Shown here: piece after piece, positions 1 through 5,508 of the stretch | Numbering within the stretch: the stretch's first letter is position 1 | Layout of the letters: each line of letters starts with the position of its first letter | DNA from: an uncultured Collinsella sp. | GTDB lineage: Bacteria; Actinomycetota; Coriobacteriia; Coriobacteriales; Coriobacteriaceae | Assembly: GCA_900552735.1 (NCBI GenBank) | Contig: USBA01000136.1 | Coordinates: 1 to 5,523 of the forward strand | Reading direction: 5' to 3' | Length of the DNA stretch: 5,523 nucleotides | Made by a program: the position numbers and the translations under genes | The notes under the pieces: model-generated | What the model was told of the DNA's origin: nothing | Seen by the model: the letters and a program-made list of their open reading frames with translations, nothing else | Database searches by the model: none

Positions 1-909
1 TCCGCTGCCGGCGGGATCGACCGTGAAGCACTCGGGCTTGGACACATCGTGCAAAAACGCCGCCCACATCAGGCTCGACGAGGGCGCGACGCCGTCACAC
101 AGTGCCAGCTCCCCTGCCACCGTCAGCACACGGGCGATATGCTCGTAGACGTTAAAGGCATGGTAGACGCTGCGCTGATCAAACCCGCGACCCGCTGCCA
201 ACTCTGGCACGGCGGCGCAGATAAGCTCGGGGTAGCGCAGCATAGCGTCTCCCCCATGACCGGTCGAAAGAATGCCCTCAAGCTCAATTCCCACGCGCTC
301 GCGCGCCACGGCATCGAGCAACGGCGCGCACTCGGCAAGCGCACGCTTGGTCTCGGGCTCAATCATAAAGTCCAGACGGCAGGCAAAGCGCACCGCACGC
401 AACATGCGCAGGGCGTCCTCGTTAAAGCGACGCTTGGGATCGCCGACAGCGCGAATCAGCTTGCGCTCCAAGTCACCCTGGCCGTCGTAGCGGTCGACAA
501 GCCCGCGCTCGGGATGCCAGGCCATAGCGTTGACGGTAAAGTCGCGGCGCGCCAGATCGTCCTCAAGCGAGGCGGCACGTTCCACACTCTGGGGATGGCG
601 ACCATCAGTGTAAAAGCCGTCCAAACGATACGTCGTGACTTAGATGCGCTCATCGTCACAAATGGCGGTGATGCCGCCAAATTTAATGCCCGATTCAACC
701 ACGGCAATGTCAGCGGCCTCGAGTGCCGCCTTGGACTCCTGCCACAGGCCGCTGCAGCACATATCAACATCGTGGCTGGGGCGTCCCATCAATGCGTCAC
801 GTACCCAACCGCCCACGAACCAGGCCTCAAGACCGGCTGCCTCAAGCGCATATAGCACACGCAGGGAGGCGTCTGAGGGCTGCGTACCGTTGAGCGAAAC
901 ATTGCACAT
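1..909 (-). pseudogene. cca: CCA tRNA nucleotidyltransferase, interrupted by an in-frame TAA and cut by the window edge
   Basis: The family adds or repairs the 3' CCA of tRNAs in the cytoplasm. The frame opens with ATG at 907-909, 8 bases after a TAGGAGG ribosome binding site (918-924), with an in-frame stop just upstream. Residues 33-49 hold the nucleotidyltransferase signature: GGWVRDA, then D47 and D49 as the metal-binding DxD pair. Codon 90 (640-642) is TAA where relatives have Glu (I-E-V-T-T-Y). The same frame then continues without any other stop to base 1. It shows DGRHP, RRDFTVNAMAW (about 121-131), GDPKRRF and RMLRAVRFA (about 156-174), and an HD-domain start FLHDVSKP (H287, D288). 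In all, 303 codons including the stop are visible and the C-terminus lies off the window. The lesion is best explained by one base change (GAA to TAA). An 89-residue product would lack most of the catalytic domain. Whether the stop is real or a sequence error cannot be told here. The family assignment is firm. Confidence 0.88.
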
Positions 910-917
910 ACCTATGG

Positions 918-924
918 CCTCCTA
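918..924 (-). promoter_or_regulatory. Ribosome binding site of the CCA enzyme gene
   Basis: The minus strand reads TAGGAGG, 8 bases before the ATG at 907-909. The in-frame TAG that closes the upstream frame (922-924) overlaps it, so this ATG is the first possible in-frame ATG. The 137-base gap upstream (910-1046) shows a TTGACG hexamer (998-1003), but I see no convincing -10 box at the right distance. Confidence 0.7.
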
Positions 925-1046
925 CGCCTGCAAGCGTTAATCGATGGTTCTCAAGAAGTCTAACAAGAAACGGGCATGCGCGCACATGCAATCGTATCGT
1001 CAATTCGAACGAACGAAACAGCAGACACCACATATGTTCAGCGCGC

Positions 1047-1082
1047 AAAAAACACCCGCCTTGGTAATCCAAAGCGGGTGTT
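1047..1082 (-). terminator. Intrinsic terminator after the broken PfkB-family gene
   Basis: Read on the minus strand, AACACCCGC, T, TTGG, loop ATTA, CCAA, G, GCGGGTGTT forms a 14-bp stem with a single U-G wobble (1069-1082 paired with 1051-1064). It runs directly into six T residues, the last two of the stem plus four more (1047-1052). It starts 22 bases after the TAG of the kinase remnant and would also separate that unit from the CCA gene. Confidence 0.9.
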
Positions 1083-1104
1083 CGGCAACGATGTATCGAT
1101 ACGG

Positions 1105-1993
1105 CTAGCAGACCTGGCGAACCTCGATGTGCTTCTTATATTCGTCCACCTTGGCAAAATCGCCCAAACCGGGGCACTCGACCACGTTGGCGCCAGTAGC
1201 CATCGAAAGACGCAGGGCATCCTCGACGCGCTCGGGAGCGTCATGCCACACGGACAGGAAGGCGGCCGAAGGTGCGGTTGGCAAACCAGATATGCTCGCC
1301 GTTGGAGAAGTACGCGCCGGCGCCACCCAGGGTCAGCAGCACGTTCTTGGCGCCCTTGGCGTGCAGCTCGGCCATAGCGCCCTTGACGGACTCGTCGTCG
1401 CCACCGCTCACCTTGATGCCAAAGATGTCAAGCAGCTCGTCGTCATTGGGCTTGATCAGCAGTGGCTCCAGAGCAATGAGGTCTGCCAGCTGATGGCTCG
1501 AGATGTCGAGGACGAACTCGGCCCCCTTGGCCTTGACACGGCGCAGGACCTCGGCCAAGAAGCCCTCGGAAGTGTTGGGAGGCAGCGAGCCGCTGATGAC
1601 CAGGCAGGTCATGTCATCGAGCGAATCGATAAGTTCAAACATCTCCTGCTCGTTGGCCTCATTGATGGCGGCACCGGCGTTGACCATGTTGTACTCGGTG
1701 TCGGGGCCGGCATTGAGGAACACGTTGACGCGCGTGATGCCGTCGGTCCACACGGGCTTGACGGGCACGCCCAGGGCCTCGGCGCCCTTGACGATGAACT
1801 CGCCCGAGAAGCCAGCGAAGAAGCCCAGGATCGTGGTGTCGACACCGTAGTGGTCAAGCGTAAACGAGACGTTGAGGCCCTTACCGTTTGGCGTATAAAC
1901 CGCATTGCGGGTGCGCGTAACGGTGTTGGCGGAAAGACCGTCGCAGGCGATGTTGTAATCGATAGCGGGATTTGCAGTGAGCGTGTAAATCAT
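1105..1993 (-). pseudogene. PfkB/ribokinase-family sugar-phosphate kinase (1-phosphofructokinase-like), frameshifted by an internal deletion
   Basis: The ATG at 1991-1993 begins MIYTLTANPAIDY, the usual opening of 1-phosphofructokinases, and is preceded by AAAGGAA. An upstream in-frame GTG at 2006-2008 would place that site inside the gene, so it was rejected. Residues 1-242 align well with the neighbouring kinase (2180-3112): NGKGLNVS, LGFFAGFSG, WTDGITRVN, SGSLPP, LLIKPN and YFSNGEHIW are present. After ...NRTF the frame ends at a TGA (1241-1243). Homology resumes at 1266 in another frame (AAFLSVW ... MATGANV ... GDF..VDEY) and ends at TAG 1105-1107. The missing part corresponds to the neighbour's NIKLVSSVCAGDCTL, which holds the catalytic Asp of the (G)AGD motif. 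The remnant is 889 bases and the intact paralogue is 933, a difference of exactly 44 bases. The product should be inactive as a kinase. Substrate before decay was probably fructose-1-phosphate, though tagatose-6-phosphate kinases are close relatives. Confidence 0.88.
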
Positions 1994-1996
1994 GAA

Positions 1997-2006
1997 TGTT
2001 CCTTTC
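1997..2006 (-). promoter_or_regulatory. Ribosome binding site that decides the start of the broken kinase gene
   Basis: The minus strand reads GAAAGGAA a few bases before the ATG at 1991-1993. This favours that ATG over the in-frame GTG at 2006-2008, and it gives an N-terminus that aligns residue for residue with the intact paralogue. Confidence 0.6.
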
Positions 2007-2027
2007 ACGAAGCAACGTGTTAATGAA

Positions 2028-2033
2028 AGTATA
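2028..2033 (-). promoter_or_regulatory. Candidate -10 box upstream of the broken kinase gene
   Basis: The minus strand reads TATACT, one base from the TATAAT consensus, about 34 bases before the ATG. It lies in a short AT-rich patch after the upstream terminator. The only -35-like hexamer, TTGTAG at 2054-2059, is 20 bases away, which is too far for a standard sigma-70 promoter. A start here would imply either a weak or an activator-dependent promoter. Confidence 0.35.
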
Positions 2034-2117
2034 TTCCACGCTTCGGCAAAAGGCTACAACAACTCGGCGAACGGTGTGGAAGCGGTGAAGGGCGGCGGTC
2101 ACCCCGCTCCCCCTCAG

Positions 2118-2153
2118 AAAAATAACGGCGCCCCGGCAGAACCGGGGCGCCGT
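2118..2153 (-). terminator. Intrinsic terminator after the intact fruK-like gene
   Basis: On the minus strand a perfect 12-bp stem ACGGCGCCCCGG / CCGGGGCGCCGT closes a five-base loop (TTCTG). It is followed by TA and a run of five T (2118-2122). It lies 26 bases after the fruK stop codon and marks the end of the unit containing ptsI and fruK. Confidence 0.92.
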
Positions 2154-2179
2154 ATGCGCACGTATATGTCGCGTTTCGA

Positions 2180-3112
2180 TTACTCGCGATCGAGCTTGCG
2201 GACGGCGACGCGCTTGCTGTACTCGTCGACGTGACCAAAGTCACCAATACCGACGGACTCGGCAACGTTAGCGCCGGTGGCCATAGCGAGCTTCATGGCC
2301 TCCTCGACGTTGTCGCGATCCCTGTACCACTTGTGCAGGAACGCAGCGAGGGTGCAGTCGCCGGCGCAGACGGAAGAAACCAGCTTGATGTTGAACTCAC
2401 GCTTGGCGTACCAGATGTCCTCGCCGTTGGAGAAGTAAGCGTCGCCGCGGCTACCACGGGTGAGCAGCACGTTCTGAACGCCGGCGTCGTGGGCGAGCTT
2501 CATGGCAACGCGGACCTCGTCGTCGGTGTCGACCGGCACGCCGAAGATGGCCTTCATCTCGTGATGGTTCGGCTTAATGAGCAGCGGCTTCTTGTGAGCG
2601 AGCTCCTTGAGCTTGTCGGAGGACAGGTCCAGGACGACGTCGGCGCCACGGGCCTGAGCGTGCTCCATGACCTGAGCCAGGAAGTCGGGCGTAGCTTTGG
2701 GAGGCACGGAGCCGGAAACGATCAGGCACTCGAGATCGCCCGCGGTGTCCAGGATGTTGTAGAGCTCCTCCTGGTGCTGCGGCGTGATCGGAGCACCCGG
2801 GTTCAGGATGCCGTACTCGTGCTGGCCATCGTTGACGTAGGTGTTAATGCGCGTGATACCGTCGGTCCAGACCGGGCGGCAGAGGCAACCCAGGTTCATG
2901 ACCTCCTCGACGATGAACTTGCCCGTGAAGCCAGCGAAGAAGCCGAGCGCGACGGTGTCGACGCCCATCTTCTTAAAGGCGAAGGACACGTCGAGGCCCT
3001 TGCCGTTAGCCGTGTAGCTGGCCGAGCCGGTGCGGACGTTCTCATCGGGCTCGAGCGGAGAGCTCGAAACCGTCATGTCGACAGCCGGGTTAGCGGTTAG
3101 CGTGTAGAACAT
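2180..3112 (-). CDS. fruK: 1-phosphofructokinase-family hexose-phosphate kinase (PfkB/ribokinase fold)
   Basis: This 310-residue cytoplasmic kinase has the usual length for the family. It most likely converts fructose-1-phosphate to fructose-1,6-bisphosphate with ATP. N-terminal motif: TLTANPAVD (residues 4-12). Substrate-binding loop: NGKGLDVS (36-43), then GFFAGFTG (58-65) and WTDGITRIN (82-90). Middle: SGSVPP (133-138) and LLIKPNHHE (177-185). The C-terminal active-site motif reads VCAGDC (248-253), with D252 as the presumed catalytic base; the usual first Gly of GAGD is Cys here. MATGAN (277-282) follows. The ATG at 3110-3112 has an AGGGGG ribosome binding site 8 bases upstream; TAA is at 2180-2182. 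It follows ptsI by 74 bases with no U-tract terminator between, so co-transcription is likely. A paralogue lies just downstream. Exact substrate is inferred from similarity and context; tagatose-6-phosphate or another PTS-derived sugar phosphate is possible. No fructose permease gene is visible. Confidence 0.88.
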   Translation of the reverse strand: MFYTLTANPAVDMTVSSSPLEPDENVRTGSASYTANGKGLDVSFAFKKMGVDTVALGFFAGFTGKFIVEEVMNLGCLCRPVWTDGITRINTYVNDGQHEYGILNPGAPITPQHQEELYNILDTAGDLECLIVSGSVPPKATPDFLAQVMEHAQARGADVVLDLSSDKLKELAHKKPLLIKPNHHEMKAIFGVPVDTDDEVRVAMKLAHDAGVQNVLLTRGSRGDAYFSNGEDIWYAKREFNIKLVSSVCAGDCTLAAFLHKWYRDRDNVEEAMKLAMATGANVAESVGIGDFGHVDEYSKRVAVRKLDRE

Positions 3113-3139
3113 TTACAGTACCCCCTGTATATGTGAGGG

Positions 3140-3169
3140 CCGCGTGGCCGGCCCATTCCAACCACGCGG
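3140..3169 (-). other. Inverted repeat between ptsI and fruK
   Basis: CCGCGTGG (3140-3147) and CCACGCGG (3162-3169) are perfect complements around a 14-base loop. The loop adjoins a palindromic GGCCGGCC. No T-run follows on either strand, so this is not a standard terminator. In an mRNA covering both genes the hairpin would sit between the ptsI stop and the fruK ribosome binding site. There it could affect 3' stability of the upstream part or translation of fruK. The function is inferred only from position. Confidence 0.5.
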
Positions 3170-3186
3170 TTACCTCTGATACCAAA

Positions 3187-4890
3187 TTAGCGAGCTGCAG
3201 ACTCGAGCAGTGCCTTGACCTCGGCTGCGGTGTTGCAGGCGAGCGCCTTCTCGGCGAGCTCGTCGCACTCGGCCTTGGTCCACTGGCTGATGGTCTTGCG
3301 GGCGCGCAGGATCGACGGAGCGCTCATCGAGAACTCCTCCAGGCCCCAGCTGATCAGCAGCGGCTCAAGCAGCGGATCGGCAGCGGCCTCGCCGCACATA
3401 CCGACCATGATGCCGGCCTTCACGCCGCTCTCGATGATGTTCTTGAGCGAGCGGAGCACGGCGGGATAGTACACCTGGTACAGGTTGGAGATGGTGTCGT
3501 TGCCACGGTCGGCGCACATGGTGTAGCCGATCAGGTCGTTGGTGCCGATGGAGAAGAAGTCGGCGACCTCGGCAAGACGGTCAGCGAGCAGCGAAGCGGC
3601 GGGCGTCTCGACCATGATGCCGACCTCGATATTCTCGTTGAACTTGCGACCCTCTTCGGTCAGCTCGGCCTTGCACTGCTCGACGAGCTCCTTGACAGCC
3701 ACGACCTCCTCGACGCAGGTGACGAGCGGGATCATGATCTTGACGTCACCGAAGGCGCTGGCGCGCAGCAGGGCGCGGAGCTGGACCTTGTACTGGTCGG
3801 GATTGGCCAGGCAGTAACGCACGGCGCGGAAGCCCATGAAGGGGTTGTCTTCCTTGACCATGTGCAGGTACGGGATCTCCTTGTCGCCGCCCACATCAAG
3901 CGTACGAATGATGACCGGAGCGCCCTTGAGCGCGCTGGCGACCTTGCGGTAGGCGTTGAACTGCTCCTCCTCGGAAGGAAGCTCAGCAGAGTCCATGAAC
4001 AGGAACTCGGAGCGGAACAGACCGATAGCCTCGGCGTCGTGATCGAGCGCGTTGGGCACGTCATCGGGGTTACCGATGTTGCAGGCAATGATCTTCTTGA
4101 TGCCATCGGCAGTCACAGAAGGCTTGCCGCGGAAGGCCTCGAGGGCTGCCTTCTCGGCAGCGAAGGCCTCGGCCTTGGCTGTGTAGGCGGCGAGCGTCTC
4201 CTCGTCGGGATCGGCCTCGACGATGCCCTTGCCACCGTCGACGACAACGGTCATGCCGTTGCGCAGTGCGGTGCAGCTGTTGGAAACCGAAAGGACAGCC
4301 GGGATCTCGAGGGCGCGCGCGATAATCGCGGAGTGCGACGTACGGCCACCGGTCTCGGTGACGATACCGGCAACGTGGGCCTTATCGATCGTGGCGGTCA
4401 TGGACGGCGTAAGGTCGTGCACGACAACGACGGTGTTCTCGGGCAGGACGGAAAGGTCGACGACCTCCTTGCCCAGCAGCTCGGCCAGAATACCGGTGCG
4501 GATGTCGGCGATATCGGCCGCGCGCAGACGGAACATCTCGTCGTCCATGGACAGGAACATGTTCTCGAACATGGTCGAGGTGTCCATGAGCGCCTGCTCG
4601 GCGCAGGTGCCGCCGTCAATGGCGGCGTTGATGGCGTCGGTCATGCCCGGGTCCTGAGCCAGGACGATGTGTCCGCTCATGATCTCGGCCTCGGCCTCGC
4701 CCACCGTCTCCTTCATGTGGTCGGCCTGAGCCTGGGTCTTCTCGCAGAAGACCGAAAGAGCGGACTGATAGCGCTCCTTCTCTGCTGCCGAATCAGCAAC
4801 CTGGTGCGGCTCAAACGTCAAGTCGGGATCGACGGCGACCATAACGGTGCCGATACCGATGCCCTCGGAAGCGTTGACTCCCTGATACAT
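3187..4890 (-). CDS. ptsI: PTS enzyme I (phosphoenolpyruvate-protein phosphotransferase)
   Basis: This cytoplasmic enzyme takes phosphate from phosphoenolpyruvate onto its own histidine and passes it to HPr, the first step of PTS sugar uptake. From the chosen start it has 567 residues, close to the family norm of about 570-575. Order: N-terminal HPr-interacting helical region; mobile phosphohistidine domain with GGRTSHSAIIAR (H186, matching E. coli H189); then the C-terminal PEP-binding barrel. The barrel shows GLFRSEF (R293), RTLDVGGDKE (R329, K337), GFRAVR (R355), VETPAA (E428), GTNDL (N451, D452), DRGN (R462) and GMCGE with C499 as the proton donor. All sit about three residues before their E. 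coli counterparts, so no large indel is present. ATG 4888-4890 was chosen over ATG 4894-4896 because AGAGAGGA (4897-4904) directly abuts the latter. The gene lies between ptsH and fruK. A small oddity is LIGYTMCADR where LxQYTxAxDR is usual. Confidence 0.97.
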   Translation of the reverse strand: MYQGVNASEGIGIGTVMVAVDPDLTFEPHQVADSAAEKERYQSALSVFCEKTQAQADHMKETVGEAEAEIMSGHIVLAQDPGMTDAINAAIDGGTCAEQALMDTSTMFENMFLSMDDEMFRLRAADIADIRTGILAELLGKEVVDLSVLPENTVVVVHDLTPSMTATIDKAHVAGIVTETGGRTSHSAIIARALEIPAVLSVSNSCTALRNGMTVVVDGGKGIVEADPDEETLAAYTAKAEAFAAEKAALEAFRGKPSVTADGIKKIIACNIGNPDDVPNALDHDAEAIGLFRSEFLFMDSAELPSEEEQFNAYRKVASALKGAPVIIRTLDVGGDKEIPYLHMVKEDNPFMGFRAVRYCLANPDQYKVQLRALLRASAFGDVKIMIPLVTCVEEVVAVKELVEQCKAELTEEGRKFNENIEVGIMVETPAASLLADRLAEVADFFSIGTNDLIGYTMCADRGNDTISNLYQVYYPAVLRSLKNIIESGVKAGIMVGMCGEAAADPLLEPLLISWGLEEFSMSAPSILRARKTISQWTKAECDELAEKALACNTAAEVKALLESAAR

Positions 4891-4896
4891 TCCCAT

Positions 4897-4904
4897 TCCT
4901 CTCT
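4897..4904 (-). promoter_or_regulatory. Ribosome binding site that decides the ptsI start
   Basis: The minus strand reads AGAGAGGA. It touches the ATG at 4894-4896 with no spacer but lies six bases before the ATG at 4888-4890. The protein therefore most likely begins MYQGVNASEGIGIG, as enzyme I proteins do, rather than MGMYQG or the longer upstream frame. Confidence 0.7.
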
Positions 4905-4942
4905 CCGTGTCATGTGATAAAGCGTTTTGCCATATCCATGAC

Positions 4943-4980
4943 AAAAGAGCGCAGTTACCTTAAAACAGGTCACTGCGCTC
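4943..4980 (-). terminator. Terminator or attenuator hairpin between ptsH and ptsI
   Basis: On the minus strand GAGCGCAGT, G, ACCT, loop GTTTTA, AGGT, A, ACTGCGCTC forms a 9-bp plus 4-bp stem broken by one G-A mismatch. It is followed at once by four T and then G. It begins 43 bases after the ptsH stop and ends about 50 bases before the ptsI start. The short U-tract suggests incomplete termination, which would let part of the transcription run on into ptsI. I see no clear ptsI promoter in the remaining gap, though one overlapping the hairpin cannot be excluded. Confidence 0.72.
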
Positions 4981-5023
4981 CCAAATATGAACTTAGTTGT
5001 TCAACATGCGACCCGTTTGAGTT

Positions 5024-5287
5024 CTACTCGCCAAGACCGCTCTTGATGAGGTCGATGGCAGCAGCCAGAGCCTCGGCCTCGTCAGCGCCGTCGCACTTGA
5101 CCTCGACCTCGGTGCCGCAGGGGATACCAGCAGCCATGAGGGCCATCGGGGACTTGCCGTTGACCTCCTTCTCGGGGGTGACGACCGTCACGTCGCAGGC
5201 GTACTTGCCCATGGTGGAGGCGAAGAGGCCAGCCGGACGCATGTGAAGACCCTGAGGATTAACGAGGGTAGCCTTCTCAGAAACCAT
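5024..5287 (-). CDS. ptsH: HPr, phosphocarrier protein of the PTS
   Basis: This 87-residue cytoplasmic protein relays phosphate from enzyme I to sugar-specific enzyme IIA domains. The length is typical (85-90). The active-site block NPQGLHMRPAG spans residues 10-20, with the phosphorylated H15 and R17 in the canonical places. The second signature, VNGKSPMALMAAGI, puts a serine exactly at position 46, the residue that HPr kinase modifies in Firmicutes. ATG 5285-5287 is preceded by AAAGGAG (5294-5300) at six bases; the longer open frame starting at 5344 lacks family similarity and was rejected. The stop is TAG 5024-5026. The gene is upstream of ptsI in the same direction, the usual ptsHI order, but a terminator-like hairpin lies between them. 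The identification is secure; serine regulation is only a possibility. Confidence 0.97.
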   Translation of the reverse strand: MVSEKATLVNPQGLHMRPAGLFASTMGKYACDVTVVTPEKEVNGKSPMALMAAGIPCGTEVEVKCDGADEAEALAAAIDLIKSGLGE

Positions 5288-5293
5288 AATTGA

Positions 5294-5300
5294 CTCCTTT
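5294..5300 (-). promoter_or_regulatory. Ribosome binding site that decides the ptsH start
   Basis: The minus strand reads AAAGGAG, six bases before the ATG at 5285-5287. It supports a protein starting MVSEKATLVNPQG, which places His15 and Ser46 at their family-standard numbers. Confidence 0.8.
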
Positions 5301-5310
5301 TTGTGTTTAA

Positions 5311-5334
5311 CCCCTGTCAGCCATGCGACAGGAG
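5311..5334 (-). other. Hairpin in the ptsH leader
   Basis: On the minus strand CTCCTGTC and GACAGGGG pair over 8 bp (one U-G wobble) around an 8-base loop. The hairpin ends 10 bases upstream of the ptsH ribosome binding site. No T-run follows, so it is not a terminator. It could stabilise the leader or be a binding site, but nothing in the sequence decides this. Confidence 0.45.
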
Positions 5335-5351
5335 CCATATTCACGACGTTG

Positions 5352-5357
5352 TTTATA
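5352..5357 (-). promoter_or_regulatory. Candidate -10 box for ptsH
   Basis: The minus strand reads TATAAA within an AT-rich stretch (about 5340-5400) that contrasts with the GC-rich surroundings. Transcription starting just after it would give a leader of roughly 55-60 bases containing the hairpin at 5311-5334. The best upstream partner at 16 bases is AAAACA, a poor -35 match, so this is tentative. Confidence 0.3.
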
Positions 5358-5471
5358 TTAACTCACATCAAACTGTTTTTCATTGTGTTTCGCACGAATT
5401 ATTGGACGGATGTCGTTGCAGCACGCTCGCCTGCCGGGCGGGGCGGTTAAGTTTGCTGCTCTACAGTCCTG

Positions 5472-5508
5472 CGCAAGACGGAAAGCACATTAAGTGCTTT
5501 CCTTTGCG
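5472..5508. other. Strong inverted repeat upstream of the ptsH promoter region
   Basis: GGAAAGCAC (5480-5488), loop ATTAA and GTGCTTTCC (5494-5502) form a perfect 9-bp stem. It is extended after a small internal loop by CGCAA (5472-5476) pairing with TTGCG (5504-5508). The plus-strand side is followed by only three T, so it is at best a weak terminator. It could be the terminator of a gene beyond the right edge, or an operator. No gene is supported between 5288 and 5523. Confidence 0.5.

Noticed and set aside
640..642. Programmed recoding (selenocysteine, pyrrolysine or frameshift) at the CCA gene stop
   Set aside because: The codon is TAA, not TGA or TAG. The frame on both sides is the same, and relatives have Glu there, so a nonsense change or sequence error is simpler.
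49..855. A 268-codon plus-strand open frame opposite the CCA gene
   Set aside because: It is register-matched to the CCA gene, whose minus-strand reading contains strongly conserved motifs throughout.
1127..2023. A 298-codon plus-strand open frame opposite the broken kinase
   Set aside because: It is in register with the first 242 codons of the remnant and shows no family features; a mirror of codon bias.
2231..3100. A 289-codon plus-strand open frame opposite fruK
   Set aside because: Same register effect. The minus strand encodes a full-length kinase with all family motifs.
3133..4917. A 594-codon open frame on the plus strand covering all of ptsI
   Set aside because: It is in exact codon register with ptsI, so it stays open simply because ptsI avoids TTA, CTA and TCA codons, as GC-rich genes do. 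It has no recognisable motifs, and the minus-strand enzyme I is unambiguous.
4911..4940. A nine-codon minus-strand frame (MDMAKRFIT) upstream of ptsI as a leader peptide
   Set aside because: No ribosome binding site is visible, and there is no codon run or alternative hairpin that would support translational attenuation.
5288..5343. N-terminal extension of HPr from an ATG at 5342-5344
   Set aside because: The extension crosses the leader hairpin and the ribosome binding site, has no family similarity, and would displace His15 and Ser46 from their standard positions.
5411..5494. A 27-codon plus-strand frame starting MSLQHARL
   Set aside because: It is too short, has no good ribosome binding site, and runs into the inverted repeat; no coding signal.
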